Counted from the first letter of the stretch, positions 47,801-52,949 are shown. The stretch: DNA of 64,000 nt from Macrotis lagotis (GCF_037893015.1 NC_133663.1:1650878-1714877); one strand, 5' to 3'. Numbers and translations are program-made. Notes: generated from the letters alone by a model not told the origin.

Positions 47801-48825
47801 AGCTGGGGGGGTGACTTGTTTTTATTTAAACCCAGGTAAAAGATTTTACATTTACTTCTTTAAGTTTACTTTTACTAAGTTCAGCCTAAGGTCTTCATCT
47901 GTGAATAGCTATTTAAATGTTAGATTTGTTTTTATCTCACCTATAGAAGTTCATTCTTTTGATCCAAGTCATTGGTGGCTAAAGACATCTCAGCCCAGGG
48001 ACCCAGACACCTCAAAGATGTGAGAAGCTCGCTCCTCTCTCTCTCCTTGATCCCAAATGATCAAAGGCCTATATATTGTCTGTGAGATCCCTCTCGTCTG
48101 CCCAACAGAAGGCCCCACCCCTTGTTTGTTAAAGCCATGGGCACTGCTTCCTCTTCAAGGTCATGGAGAGTCCATGGCTTTTTAAGGGTGGCCAGACCTG
48201 AAAGATGAACAGAGTAGACAAAAAAGCTGGGGCTGCAAGATGTTTCACCAGGACTCCCATGGGGAGGAGGTGGTTTTCACAAACCAGCTCTCAAATGACC
48301 AGAGTTCTGGGCTTGTTGCAGACTCTCTCCTCTCTTAGCCTTGGTAATGAGGGAGGCTCCTCAACCTGCTAGGAAGGTCTCATCACACTGTCTTCTCCGT
48401 GCTTCCTCATGTTGGCTTTAAAAGGTCCCACTTGGTTGGGGTCAGACTTTCATCCTGGAAAATAGCCTTCTCAAAGGGCAGGCTAATGAGCACCATTGGG
48501 ATTTCCCACATGTTAGATTAGGGGTCTGGTCCAACAGGTGAGATCTGGTGTATGTTTTGGGGCCTGGCCAGGCCAGGGCACCCAGTTCTAGCCTCCCTCC
48601 TAGATCTCATGTCCATTCTGGAAAGCTTGGCTAACTCTGCAGGCCTGGGCCTCCCCTCACGCCTCCTCTCCCTCCTCTCTTTGCTCCCACAGTCGGCACT
48701 GCGGACGCCTCCTTTGCCACAAGTGCTCCACCAAGGAGATCCCCATCATCAAATTTGATCTGAACAAGCCTGTGAGAGTCTGCAACATTTGCTTCGATGT
48801 TCTGACCCTGGGGGGAGTCTCCTAG
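2705..48825 (+). CDS. ANKFY1: ANKFY1 (Rabankyrin-5), exons 3-25, 5' part outside window
   Basis: Twenty-three exons with GT/AG ends and consistent phases join into about 1,095 codons ending in TAG at 48823-48825. From memory the human protein has 1,169 residues, so roughly the first 70 residues (two exons) are upstream of the window. The order is BTB domain (exons at 2705 and 5350), BACK-like segment (15968, 20598), a long run of ankyrin repeats recognisable by TPLH/ALHLA motifs (20960-45410), and a C-terminal FYVE zinc finger (45687-45777 plus 48693-48825). The known family protein is a Rab5 effector that binds PI3P on early endosomes, promotes endosome fusion and macropinocytosis, and binds EHD1 through an NPF motif, present here as NPFDD. 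No stop or frameshift is seen. The identity is essentially certain; exon numbers assume the human 25-exon structure. Confidence 0.97.
3840..4260 (+). repeat. Fragment of unassigned ancient interspersed repeat
   Basis: Phrases such as ggaaggtcattgtggcagct and attggaggatgga recur, diverged, in other introns here (18.1-18.45, 46.8-47.56 and 60.85-61.76 kb). I recognise this as an old mammalian dispersed family but cannot name it safely. Confidence 0.4.
4318..4440 (+). repeat. MIR SINE
   Basis: MIR core: gggttcaaatcctgcctcaa, gactgtgtgaccctggacaa, gtcacttc. The copy is moderately diverged. Confidence 0.7.
4514..4677 (-). repeat. Marsupial tRNA-derived SINE
   Basis: This is an inverted copy: T-rich start, ttgcaaggcaatgaggctaa, gcccaaggccacacagctag, ending ctatccactgcaccacctag. 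It is full length. Confidence 0.85.
4926..5327 (-). mobile_element. L1 3' end (3' UTR and ORF2 tail), 5'-truncated
   Basis: A T-run (poly-A of a - strand element) is followed by sequence matching, in reverse, L1 3' UTR (caatcatgctacacatattt) and the ORF2 C-terminal region (gttctcctggttctgct). Similar text recurs in the L1 copies at 31.4-32.3 kb. It stops about 22 bp before the acceptor of the next ANKFY1 exon. Confidence 0.65.
5350..5485 (+). CDS. ANKFY1: ANKFY1 exon 4: BTB domain, second part
   Basis: The acceptor is cttacccag and the donor aaag|gtgag. The exon encodes [24 protein letters not shown] and [12 protein letters not shown], completing the BTB fold with the typical acidic 'Y-T-D' strand and terminal helices. 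The intron just upstream is L1-derived almost to the acceptor (see findings). The phase (2 nt in, 2 nt out) fits both neighbouring exons. Confidence 0.95.
5608..5766 (-). repeat. Marsupial tRNA-derived SINE
   Basis: This inverted copy has a T-rich tract and then gcaaggcagtggggttcagt, cacacagctaggtagg and a diverged head gctgccaagctgcccc. It is older than most copies nearby. Confidence 0.8.
5767..7079. other. Intronic sequence without recognised gene
   Basis: This stretch of the ANKFY1 intron between exons 4 and 5 holds no conserved exon. Parts resemble old repeat debris, but nothing was assigned with confidence. Confidence 0.5.
7700..7854 (-). repeat. Marsupial tRNA-derived SINE inside L1
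   Basis: This inverted full-length copy has a 19-T tract, then gcaaagcaatgggattaagt and ends ccactgcgccacctagccac. It interrupts the old L1 ORF1 region. Confidence 0.85.
8250..8404 (-). repeat. Marsupial tRNA-derived SINE inside L1
   Basis: This inverted copy, gcaaggcaaatggggttaag to caccacctagccaccc, is directly followed by a second SINE in the same orientation. Confidence 0.85.
8409..8530 (-). repeat. Marsupial tRNA-derived SINE inside L1, head missing
   Basis: This inverted copy stops after cttctgactccagga and lacks the tRNA-like head. It is adjacent and parallel to the copy at 8250, suggesting an insertion into, or recombination with, its A/T tail. Confidence 0.8.
10479..10494. repeat. 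Short telomere-like repeat
   Basis: The sequence contains taaccctaaccctaa, about two and a half units of CCCTAA. It lies inside decayed L1 sequence and is probably chance. Confidence 0.4.
10679..10823 (-). repeat. Marsupial tRNA-derived SINE inside L1
   Basis: This inverted full-length copy ends ccactgcgccacctagctgc, close to the family consensus, so it is comparatively young. Confidence 0.85.
11787..11950 (-). repeat. Marsupial tRNA-derived SINE inside L1
   Basis: This inverted copy runs from a T-rich tract through gcattggggttaagtggctt to ccattgctccacctagacgc. It splits the old L1 near the end of ORF2. Confidence 0.85.
12396..12553 (+). repeat. GC-rich SINE-like module 1 in HAL1-like 3' region
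   Basis: The module contains ggagcagtggacagagcact, agccctggagccaggagcac, ctgccctgcaaaaacc. It is related to the common SINE but has a distinct middle (cccatacacccaacaataac). It is antisense to the host element. Confidence 0.7.
12576..12740 (+). repeat. GC-rich SINE-like module 2 in HAL1-like 3' region
   Basis: The module contains ggggcaactgggtggcagat, agagcactagcccttgagcc, aaatccggcctcagacaccc and an AAT-repeat tail. It has the same orientation as module 1, about 180 bases later. Confidence 0.7.
12930..13090 (+). repeat. GC-rich SINE-like module 3 in HAL1-like 3' region
   Basis: The module contains gtagctgagtggcacagcag, ccttggccctgtggccaaga, aggccatccaatcccagccc, ttgcaagaagtaaaaaa. It is more diverged from the common SINE than modules 1 and 2 but has the same head-to-tail order. 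Confidence 0.55.
13579..14663 (-). pseudogene. L1-type ORF1p remnant of the HAL1-like element
   Basis: The ATG at 14663 opens [20 protein letters not shown] strongly heptad-patterned coiled coil follows (e.g. [38 protein letters not shown]). Then come an RRM-like region ([38 protein letters not shown]) and a C-terminal part near 13850-13600. The first frame stops near 14154 and the rest lies in other frames, so at least one or two frameshifts and a stop have accumulated. ORF1p is the L1 RNA-binding chaperone that trimerises through its coiled coil. Confidence 0.8.
15337..15347. promoter_or_regulatory. YY1-like inverted site at the HAL1-like 5' end
   Basis: gccatcatggc sits about 10-20 bases inside the element's 5' end. 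It contains the YY1 core CCAT on both strands. Human L1 has a YY1 site at the same place that fixes transcription start. The role here is inferred. Confidence 0.5.
15968..16091 (+). CDS. ANKFY1: ANKFY1 exon 5: post-BTB (BACK-like) helices
   Basis: The exon has acceptor ttgggcag and donor ctgg|gtaag. It encodes [21 protein letters not shown] and then [13 protein letters not shown], a helical post-BTB segment of BACK type. It follows a 10.5 kb repeat-filled intron. The residues match the human protein almost one for one as I remember it. Confidence 0.95.
16740..16880. repeat. CA/TA simple repeat
   Basis: The stretch holds interrupted acacaccc, atacac and tatata runs downstream of ANKFY1 exon 5. 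No unit count is clear. Confidence 0.5.
16985..18105 (-). mobile_element. L1 ORF2 fragment (reverse transcriptase region)
   Basis: The - strand frames encode [33 protein letters not shown] (the FADD form of the RT catalytic YxDD box) and [33 protein letters not shown]. Both ends are missing. Several frames are used, so it is broken. Confidence 0.85.
18106..18445 (+). repeat. Unassigned ancient interspersed repeat
   Basis: Text such as gctcagtaggcagttggtga and gagataattgagttgggact matches the dispersed family also found at 3.84, 46.8 and 60.85 kb. It lies between two L1 fragments. Confidence 0.45.
18655..19455 (-). mobile_element. L1 ORF2 3' fragment
   Basis: The - strand contains the ORF2 C-terminal region in reverse (catagtctaaatcatccact; ggttggatcagttcagaact; ggttctgctcccttcgctga). 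It is diverged and has no intact frame. Confidence 0.8.
19460..20445 (+). mobile_element. L1 3' end with internal tandem duplication
   Basis: The + strand frames encode [20 protein letters not shown], then [13 protein letters not shown] twice, then [20 protein letters not shown] and [13 protein letters not shown], which is the ORF2 C-terminus. A 3' UTR and an A-rich end near 20440 follow. It is 5'-truncated. It is the best preserved L1 piece in the window. Confidence 0.85.
20598..20747 (+). CDS. ANKFY1: ANKFY1 exon 6: linker into ankyrin region
   Basis: The acceptor is tccacag and the donor cccag|gtactg; the exon is exactly 50 codons, phase 0 at both ends. It encodes [32 protein letters not shown] and [12 protein letters not shown]. 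'PLHKAI' looks like the first helix of a degenerate ankyrin repeat. The downstream intron is only 212 bp. Confidence 0.94.
20960..21125 (+). CDS. ANKFY1: ANKFY1 exon 7: ankyrin repeats
   Basis: The exon encodes [41 protein letters not shown], with ankyrin signatures (D-x-x-G-x-x-x-L-x-x-A). The acceptor is ttgtaatag, with a weak pyrimidine tract for a constitutive exon, and the donor is gagag|gtgagg. It ends in phase 1, which matches the next exon's start. Confidence 0.94.
21395..21480 (+). repeat. MIR fragment
   Basis: It contains actcagtttcctcatctgtc and aaatggagataataatg, the MIR 3' half. Confidence 0.6.
22000..23100 (-). mobile_element. Old L1, ORF1 and 5' UTR region
   Basis: The reverse strand resembles marsupial L1 ORF1 (matching forms of ccagatcagttgttttttct and gagaaagttgcatttccttc), followed by GC-richer 5' UTR-like sequence. 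It is interrupted by a SINE at 22654. The identification rests on remembered consensus. Confidence 0.5.
22654..22794 (-). repeat. Marsupial tRNA-derived SINE
   Basis: This inverted copy runs from the T-tract and aaggcaatggggttttgaga to ccactgcgccacctagttac. It is missing part of the CORE-like section. Confidence 0.8.
23105..23660 (+). repeat. L2-like LINE remnant
   Basis: Phrases like ccagtggtttcctcccc, gactgggagctcctcgagca and ggtgcctttgcccatctta follow the usual order of the L2 3' part. It is heavily decayed. Confidence 0.35.
24605..24712 (+). repeat. MIR fragment
   Basis: It contains aggtagcagagtggcccatt, tttggagtcagggagact and gggaccctggacaagtcatt, the MIR order. Confidence 0.6.
24930..25020 (-). 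repeat. MIR fragment
   Basis: Inverted MIR text: tctccattttacagagaagg, aagtgaggccccaagagag. Confidence 0.55.
25530..26095. repeat. TG-rich satellite tract
   Basis: About 560 bases of interrupted GTGTGTGAC/GTGACAGTGA-like units contain several sub-repeats (for example gtgacagagtgggtg, repeated). It lies directly upstream of ANKFY1 exon 8. The open frames on the reverse strand (His/Thr/Ser-rich) are a by-product of the repeat. Confidence 0.85.
26173..26377 (+). CDS. ANKFY1: ANKFY1 exon 8: ankyrin repeats
   Basis: The acceptor is ctctttgacag and the donor ggaag|gtgag; the length is 205 bp, so skipping would shift the frame. It encodes [27 protein letters not shown] and [14 protein letters not shown]. 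The loop between helices ([10 protein letters not shown]) is one of the less conserved stretches compared with the human protein as I recall it. A TG-rich satellite ends about 85 bp upstream. Confidence 0.95.
27173..27241 (+). CDS. ANKFY1: ANKFY1 exon 9: short ankyrin exon
   Basis: This 69-bp exon has acceptor tttccaccag and encodes [21 protein letters not shown]. The donor that keeps the frame is aaaca|gtaggt at 27242, giving K-Q-L across the junction with the next exon. A second GT four bases further on would put a TAG in frame, so the donor choice is decided by protein conservation. Confidence 0.92.
27466..27665 (+). CDS. ANKFY1: ANKFY1 exon 10: ankyrin repeat and NPF motif
   Basis: The acceptor is tcatgcag and the donor gacag|gtggg. 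The exon encodes [19 protein letters not shown] and then the insert [17 protein letters not shown]. In human Rabankyrin-5 the NPF motif followed by acidic residues binds the EH domain of EHD1. The NPF and the two following aspartates are intact here, so I infer that this interaction is kept. Confidence 0.95.
28004..28101 (+). CDS. ANKFY1: ANKFY1 exon 11: ankyrin repeat
   Basis: The acceptor is gtctcatag and the donor gatgg|gtaagt. The exon encodes [20 protein letters not shown] and [10 protein letters not shown], a canonical repeat. It ends in phase 0. The following intron is 7.1 kb and repeat-rich. Confidence 0.95.
28960..29690 (+). repeat. L2-like LINE remnant
   Basis: C/T-rich sequence including ttctcagctgagaatcttgc and gagctcattcaccaagagct, which I recognise as internal L2-type ORF sequence. 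It is heavily decayed. Confidence 0.4.
29695..31365 (-). mobile_element. L1 3' end, 5'-truncated
   Basis: This is a - strand 3' UTR, then the ORF2 C-terminus encoding [56 protein letters not shown] and [17 protein letters not shown]. It has several frameshifts or stops but is relatively recent. Confidence 0.85.
31380..32300 (-). mobile_element. Second L1 3' end, 5'-truncated
   Basis: The reverse strand shows an L1 3' UTR (caacattcatttttctaatg) and ORF2 C-terminal text ([28 protein letters not shown]). It is immediately next to the preceding L1 in the same orientation, but the repeated 3' UTR shows it is a separate insertion. Confidence 0.8.
32330..32960 (+). repeat. L2-like LINE remnant
   Basis: It contains catctggaactggatgtcca, gggagctcccagtggctttc and later text in the order of the L2 3' part. 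It is old and decayed. Confidence 0.45.
33030..33320 (-). mobile_element. L1 ORF2 fragment
   Basis: The reverse strand is recognisable as ORF2 C-terminal sequence (gaatgactagaccaattctg; gatttggagcattttggcac). Both ends are lost. Confidence 0.55.
33600..33745 (+). repeat. MIR SINE
   Basis: It contains gacctgagtttgaatccagc, ctagttgtgtgatcctgggc, ctcagtttcctcaaatgtaa, aatgggaataataatgg. It is a well-preserved MIR. Confidence 0.8.
34400..34570 (-). repeat. MIR/CORE-SINE fragment
   Basis: Inverted MIR-type text: cattgaggagtctgaggctt, gtgacttgatcgggtc, gtagctgcatttgaactt. Confidence 0.6.
35190..35400 (+). CDS. ANKFY1: ANKFY1 exon 12: ankyrin repeats
   Basis: The acceptor is ctctgtttag and the donor aagg|gtgagc. 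The exon encodes [30 protein letters not shown] and [20 protein letters not shown]. The linker between TEE and LQTPLH is shorter than I remember in human by several residues, an in-frame length difference in a loop rather than a break. Confidence 0.95.
36066..36164 (+). CDS. ANKFY1: ANKFY1 exon 13
   Basis: The acceptor is preceded by a long T tract (ttttttttcttttag) and the donor is acag|gtaagg. The exon encodes [19 protein letters not shown] and [11 protein letters not shown], an ankyrin-type helix pair with an extended loop. The phase is 2 nt in and 1 nt out. Confidence 0.94.
36448..36601 (+). CDS. ANKFY1: ANKFY1 exon 14: ankyrin repeats
   Basis: The acceptor is ctgttgcag and the donor atccg|gtgagg. 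The exon encodes [37 protein letters not shown] and HQADINIR. Its third-position GC is high compared with flanking intron sequence, consistent with a constrained coding exon. Confidence 0.95.
36890..37175 (+). repeat. L2 3' end
   Basis: It contains tccttgaaggcctggctcag, cttcttcctgaagacttcct and gcacacagcaggaaatgg, the L2 3' end order. Confidence 0.55.
37340..37508 (+). CDS. ANKFY1: ANKFY1 exon 15: ankyrin repeats
   Basis: The acceptor is gctctcctag and the donor ctctg|gtaagc. The exon encodes [38 protein letters not shown] and DLEDIASTL. It ends in phase 0; the next exon supplies V-R-H. Confidence 0.95.
37620..37860. repeat. GGAAGG-rich polypurine tract
   Basis: About 240 bases are almost purely A and G on the + strand ([23 protein letters not shown] units) in the ANKFY1 intron between exons 15 and 16. 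Confidence 0.85.
37955..38195 (-). repeat. MAR1-type marsupial SINE
   Basis: Reverse-strand text matches the family: ttcttgatcctattggagtt, ttcttggcagagatgctaga, gatgaggagactgaggcaaa, gaggctggatttgaactcaa. The same family recurs at 52325 and 61848. Confidence 0.75.
38326..38444 (+). CDS. ANKFY1: ANKFY1 exon 16
   Basis: The acceptor is ttctttcag and the exon itself begins gtgaga, so a donor-like hexamer sits on the coding side of the acceptor. It encodes [20 protein letters not shown] and [19 protein letters not shown]. The donor is cgtag|gtaaga. The glycine-rich, cysteine-containing loop is characteristic of this protein. Confidence 0.95.
38445..39265 (+). other. ANKFY1: ANKFY1 intron 16
   Basis: This 0.8 kb intron is mostly unique, with a C-run near 38698. 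No repeat or exon was assigned. Confidence 0.6.
39266..39422 (+). CDS. ANKFY1: ANKFY1 exon 17: ankyrin repeat
   Basis: The acceptor is ttcctcacag and the donor gtgcag|gtaggg. The exon encodes [20 protein letters not shown] and [20 protein letters not shown], with an acidic glycine-rich loop before a consensus ankyrin repeat. It ends in phase 0. Confidence 0.96.
40311..40494 (-). repeat. Marsupial tRNA-derived SINE with internal duplication
   Basis: An inverted full-length copy in which ttaagtggcttgcccaagg occurs twice, at 40352 and 40373 (21-base offset). It is otherwise typical, ending tatgccacctagccgcccc. Confidence 0.85.
40505..41460 (+). mobile_element. L1 3' end, 5'-truncated
   Basis: ORF2 C-terminal text on the + strand (catgatttacacataaaggg; ggatgtgggaaagctgggac; tggtagcaagaattggaaat) is followed by a 3' UTR ending aaaaaaaataaagctta. 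No intact frame remains. Confidence 0.8.
41516..41716 (+). CDS. ANKFY1: ANKFY1 exon 18: ankyrin repeats
   Basis: The acceptor is tttcctctag and the donor gaacag|gtgtgt; the exon is 67 whole codons. It encodes [38 protein letters not shown] and [14 protein letters not shown]. The exon starts about 60 bp after the tail of a + strand L1 fragment. Confidence 0.95.
42185..42400. repeat. TG dinucleotide-rich tract
   Basis: Interrupted gtgtgtgtg runs extend over about 215 bases in ANKFY1 intron 18, some 280 bases before exon 19. Confidence 0.85.
42683..42859 (+). CDS. ANKFY1: ANKFY1 exon 19: ankyrin repeats
   Basis: The acceptor is ctggtccag and the donor aatctg|gtacaa; the exon is 59 whole codons. 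It encodes [40 protein letters not shown] and SEIIVRNL. It is very conserved. A TG repeat lies about 280 bp upstream. Confidence 0.95.
42860..43800 (+). other. ANKFY1: ANKFY1 intron 19
   Basis: A 0.9 kb intron with a MIR-like inverted fragment near 43020-43150 (agtgaaggaaagtgaggcag, ggctggatttgaattcag). Nothing else is assigned. Confidence 0.6.
43801..43948 (+). CDS. ANKFY1: ANKFY1 exon 20: ankyrin repeats
   Basis: The acceptor is tttgggcag; a second AG ten bases into the exon would not keep the frame. The donor is taatg|gtaatg. The exon encodes [34 protein letters not shown] and [13 protein letters not shown]. Confidence 0.95.
44115..44205 (+). CDS. ANKFY1: ANKFY1 exon 21: ankyrin repeat
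   Basis: The acceptor is tctttgcag and the donor ctgag|gtgagt. The exon encodes [20 protein letters not shown] and DAEAFNLR. The 91 bp fit the phases (2 nt in, 2 nt out). Confidence 0.95.
44206..44946 (+). other. ANKFY1: ANKFY1 intron 21
   Basis: This 0.74 kb intron holds no recognised repeat or exon. Confidence 0.6.
44947..45071 (+). CDS. ANKFY1: ANKFY1 exon 22
   Basis: The acceptor is tgtttttag and the donor cacag|gtgagg. The exon encodes [20 protein letters not shown] and [18 protein letters not shown]. It matches the penultimate ankyrin repeat of the family. Confidence 0.95.
45264..45410 (+). CDS. ANKFY1: ANKFY1 exon 23: last ankyrin repeat
   Basis: The acceptor is actttttcag and the donor ccttg|gtaagt. 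The exon encodes [40 protein letters not shown]. It leads directly into the FYVE finger. Confidence 0.95.
45687..45777 (+). CDS. ANKFY1: ANKFY1 exon 24: FYVE finger, N-terminal half
   Basis: The acceptor is cctcctcag and the donor cactg|gtgagg. The exon encodes [20 protein letters not shown] and [10 protein letters not shown]. It carries the FYVE hallmarks: a WxxD-like start (WCDG), the first Cys pair, and the basic R-K-H-H-C-R motif that grips PI3P, split across the intron. Confidence 0.96.
46220..46775 (+). repeat. L2 LINE 3' end
   Basis: It contains gatggtgagctccttgagga, cagagtgcctgacacatagt and aagagcttaataaacgttta, the diagnostic L2 3' terminus, preceded by decayed L2 body. Confidence 0.75.
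46790..47560 (+). repeat. Unassigned ancient interspersed repeat
   Basis: It contains gggagccaattgcagtttgt, gatgtggtcagacctgagtt, gactgggaggatggtaac and ggcatccagttcaagatgga. The same order of phrases occurs, diverged, at 60850-61760 and in part at 18106-18445. Confidence 0.5.
48693..48825 (+). CDS. ANKFY1: ANKFY1 exon 25: FYVE finger, C-terminal half, stop
   Basis: The acceptor is gctcccacag. The exon encodes [39 protein letters not shown] and then TAG. It supplies the remaining zinc-binding cysteines (HCG, LLCHKC, VCNIC) and the conserved RVC motif. All eight zinc ligands expected of a FYVE domain can be placed. Confidence 0.96.
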
Positions 48826-50189
48826 GTAGCCGAGGGCTGCCCTGGCTCCATTCTCCTAGGCCCCATCAGCCACCCAACTCTCCAGCTCTGCAGCCAGGGA
48901 GAGGGAAGGCAATGGTGACAACCTTTGTCTCCCTCCTGCAACAGACTGAAAAAAATTAAGGACCCCCTAGTGATTGACTCCATTACCAATGATTTATGCG
49001 ATTGTCAGTTTCAGGCTGTGATCGATTCCAACCAGGGTTTAAATTAGACTGGACCACTGGAAGTAGAGGTGGAAACCCCCAGGAGAGCCTGGGGCTGGGG
49101 AGGGAGACATGCCTGCTAGGCCAAGCTGGCATTCATGGCAGGTTCTTCTCAGAACTCAGTAATATAGCTAGTGGACACTTTGCACACAGGGTTAAGAGGG
49201 AAGGTTTGCCTGAAAAAAAGTGGCCTTAACAACAGAAAGCTTTACCAGGGGATGTCCTTGCTCTTCCAGTGTGCCCAGGCAGCAGGCTGACCTCCTCCAA
49301 TGTATTTGGGGTACCAGGCTATTCCCCCAGAGGTGCCCCTGCCATGAAGGTAGCTTGCCAAGCAGGGACACCGAGAGGGAACCAAGTCTTTGGCTTGAGG
49401 CACTATGGGGGGGGGGTATCTCTGCCTCCAAACCCATGTACACCTCCACAGAAAACCCTGAACATGAGACACTCCCACCCATGGTCAGAAGGAAAAATGC
49501 CCGTGTTTAACAAACTTCATGTGGAATTTCATTCGGACACAAGCTTCATTTACGTGGCTCAAATGTTCACGAAGAGAGAAGCCTGGAATTCAGCAGCTCT
49601 CTTGAAAGACCCCTCCCCTCACTGGGGGGAAGGGATCACCCCTACCCTGGTCCTCACCTCATCAGTGTGGTCTCTGAAGACCAGAGGAGGTTCATGGTGA
49701 CCCCTGCTGTAGAGGAACACTGAAGAGAGGAGTCTTTGTCCACTCTTCAAAGAAGAGGTCATCATGGCAAGGAAAGAAAGGAGAGTGCCTTCCCCATCAT
49801 CTGAAAAACAAGGGACTGTGTCCTCAGCCTTGTGAACCTCTCTGTTGAGCCCCTTCCTCTAATGACGTGGCCTCCGCTGGGCTGGAGCTGTGGCATCACC
49901 AGATGTGTGTGCAGCCTGTGGACACACTTCCATATAGGTTTGCACATACGTTGATACACCTTTACACGCTATGTAGAGTGAGAACAAAGTGGTACTTTTT
50001 ATAATTCTGTGATTTAGAAAGTGTGACCAGATCACACATGTGATGTTTTAAGCAAGAATTTGGATGTGTTCATTGTGTGTAAGGCAAAAGTTTCTTCAGG
50101 GCTGTCACATCATTCTGTGTAGAACTTACTGGAAATAAGACCCTCTCCCCTCTTTGATTGGTGAGGAGCCATGAATGCCCCTCTGAGCA

Positions 50190-50480
50190 CCCCCCCCACA
50201 TACACATATGCACACACTACTCTCAAACACTACTCTCAGAACACACATGTGCACCACACATGCAGAATGTGAACACATAACACACCCATAGATCACTGGT
50301 GCACACAAAAGTACAATCCATACAGAATACAAACACAATACACACACCATCTGTATACTCAGAATACACACACACACACACATACACCTTTGCAGCTACT
50401 GGCCAGCTTCCATATTGCAGGACCTTTGATTTTGGGGCATTTCTTTTCCTGAGAATATAGAAAGATAGATAGATAGATGT
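50190..50480. repeat. CA-rich repeat and GATA run
   Basis: Interrupted acacacat units (50190-50400) and gatagatagatagat near 50463 lie within the ANKFY1 3' UTR. Confidence 0.75.
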
Positions 50481-51830
50481 ACCACAAGAAATCATTTTCT
50501 AGAGTTTAATTAGGGGAAATTTAAGGTTTTTTTAACCCAAATAACTGTTATGTGAGGGGCTTGGTCTCCTACTCTGCTAGCTTCTGTTAACGCTGCCTGC
50601 ATCCTTCACACGAGTCTGAATCATGTTGAAATGTGCTGGGGACACACCTGTGTTTGTGGGTGGATTGTGTGAGTTGGGGATCCCTCCCCCCACAGCACTC
50701 TGTGCTTGGGGAGGGAGGGGAGCATCTTGGGGCACCATTCCGCCCTCCAGGCCCCTACCCCCCTGCTGCCATCCTGCTCCTGGGGATCTGTGATCAGGGT
50801 TCAGACAATCTTCTTAGGAGGCTTCACACCTCACGGGCTGCTCAGGCAGCAGGCCTGGGAGTAAGAGGAATACAAATCCTCTTTCTTCACAGTTGGAAAG
50901 TCCAAAGTCTTCAAGCAAGGGGCCATCAGGTCCAGCCCCTGGTCACTCATGACTTGTGACCTGTGGGTCAGATATGCTGCAGCCTCTTGAGGGGAACCCC
51001 TAGGCTGTACCTGGCTCAAGACCAAAGTCCCTGAGGTAGGGACTCTGGAGGGGACTATGCCAGGGACTCAGAGGCATTTCTCAGTTGATGGGGATTTTTT
51101 TCACCCAGATACCTCCTTCCAAATCATGGAATGACAGTGTACCCCTTCTTCCAGACCTGAGTCAAGCACAACTCCTGCCTGGTTGGGGCACAGAGCTTCA
51201 CTGGGGCAGGTCTAGCCTCTTGCAGGAGGCTTCTTGTCTATGACCTTGTCAGTGTCCGCCCAGATCACTGAGGAGCGCAGAAATTGGTTTCCTTGGCCTG
51301 AAAGGCAGTTAGGAATAAGGACAGCAAACAGCCTGGGAGCATGGGGTGTCTGCAGCTTGGCCGAGACCCTCACACCCTTGAAGACACAAAACCCCTAGAG
51401 GAGAGGAAGGTAGGGACTTGGTGGGGGGTCCCTGCTCTAGACCGACTCCCAAGGCCTGGTCTTCTCTTTCTTATCGGGAGTAGGACAAAGCTGCCATAGA
51501 ATGGACTTCCAGGAGCTCACTGACTGTTACCATTCTAGATGCCTTAAAGATTCATGTCTCTAGTTTCCTTTTCACAAGCATAAATGCTACCTTAGCCTGC
51601 TTCTTCACAGTGGATGACAGGCCCTCCGGCCTCGCCAGCTCTCAGCAGGAAAACCCTCGGGAAGCACTACATGCCCCTCGGTCTGGGGTCTTCGGGTCTT
51701 AAGAGTAGGGACCACCCAGAGGCCAACGTCGCCTTGCAGTCTGGGGAACAGAATGTATTTTTCCAAATGGATATTTGCATTAACTGTAATGATTCCTTGT
51801 AATACTACTAGAATGGCATCAACCATGTAC

Positions 51831-51836
51831 ATTAAA
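51831..51836 (+). terminator. ANKFY1: Poly(A) signal ATTAAA of ANKFY1
   Basis: ATTAAA is followed about 20 bases later by gtgtgtgcagtggggttggg, a GU-rich downstream element. It is the best-formed + strand polyadenylation site after the ANKFY1 stop codon. Cleavage is expected near 51850. Confidence 0.65.
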
Positions 51837-52324
51837 ATGAGAACCTTTGATAACTGTGTGTGCAGTGGGGTTGGGAGAGGGGCGGGGGTGTCCATGGCCT
51901 GTTGTCAAAAGACCAAGGAAAGCACGGACTGACTCCAGTGCACACCAGGCTATGTTCATGGGGTCCCTCTGATCTCCTTTCTCCCACTGAACCCCACGGC
52001 TGGGGTGGGAAGGGTCAGGAGACCATACTTTCATTCTTGACTGTTCACTTTCCAGGATTCCTTTGGACCTTAGTTTCCCTCTGTAAAATTAGGGTGATAA
52101 GATTACTCCCTCTCTCATGAATGATGCTGGTTGTAAACAGGCTTCATCAAGTAGGAGCTCTAAATCCTGGACTCCCATCTTCTAGCCAGTGGGGACCTTT
52201 GGAAACCATGAGATCTCTCAGTGCCCTCACTGAATGGGAAGTAATCATTTAAAAGCTGACGTCTGAGCTCCCCCAGACCCAGCTTGGGTCTGGACCGTTT
52301 TCCATCATACCACATTGCCTCATT

Positions 52325-52510
52325 TGGGATTAGGTGGTGGTTGTGTTCAACTCTGATCCTATTTGAGATTTTCTTGGCAGAGAGACTTCTCTAGCTCATT
52401 CCACACATTAGGAAACTGAAGTAAAGTGCTTGCCCAGGGTCACATAGCTGGTTAGTGTCTGAGTCAGGATTTGAACTCAGGAACATGTCTTTCTGTCTCC
52501 AGGCCTAGTT
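52325..52510 (-). repeat. MAR1-type marsupial SINE
   Basis: Inverted: ctgatcctatttgagatttt, cttggcagagagacttctct, cacatagctggttagtgtct, gatttgaactcaggaaca. Confidence 0.7.
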
Positions 52511-52949
52511 TTCTCTCCACCTAGCTGGATGGCCTGATGGTCATTTGGAGAGACACTTAAAGTAGAATTTGGAAGGGAAAATGCTGGCTTGAAAATAGTT
52601 GTGAAGTGTTGAAAGAATCCTATTGGGATATTTGAAGGTATGCATTGTCCCCCGACTCAGATCGCCATTACTTCCTTGTCTTTATTCCTAGAAGCCAAAG
52701 AATAGTTCAAGTTCTAAAGGCAGCAAGGCTTGAGGCATTGAATCATTCTTTGCAGAATGAGGGCATCATCGAAGCTTTCAGAAACCAGGACCCCTCAAGC
52801 AGGGAAGTTCTGGCCCTTGGATTGAGCAGTCACTGGACTGGACTGAGTTTGACCCCTGCCCAATGTTCAGCCCTTTTTGAGAACAAGAGCGGCACCCTCC
52901 ACATAAGGCTGAACACCCTCCTCCCTGGTCATAGCCCAGACCTCCCAGT

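Larger units (their letters stand above)
45778..48692 (+). other. ANKFY1: ANKFY1 intron 24, splitting the FYVE domain
   Basis: A 2.9 kb intron with an L2 3' end (46220-46775), an unassigned ancient repeat (46790-47560) and otherwise unique sequence. It interrupts the FYVE finger between HHC and RHCG. Confidence 0.75.
48826..51853 (+). other. ANKFY1: ANKFY1 3' UTR
   Basis: About 3 kb of non-coding sequence follows the stop codon, with no splice-ready exon and no large repeat apart from a CA-rich stretch (50190-50400) and a short GATA run near 50465. The last 100 bases are AT-rich and end in an ATTAAA signal followed by a GT-rich element. The extent is inferred from this signal; no transcript evidence is available here. 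Confidence 0.7.
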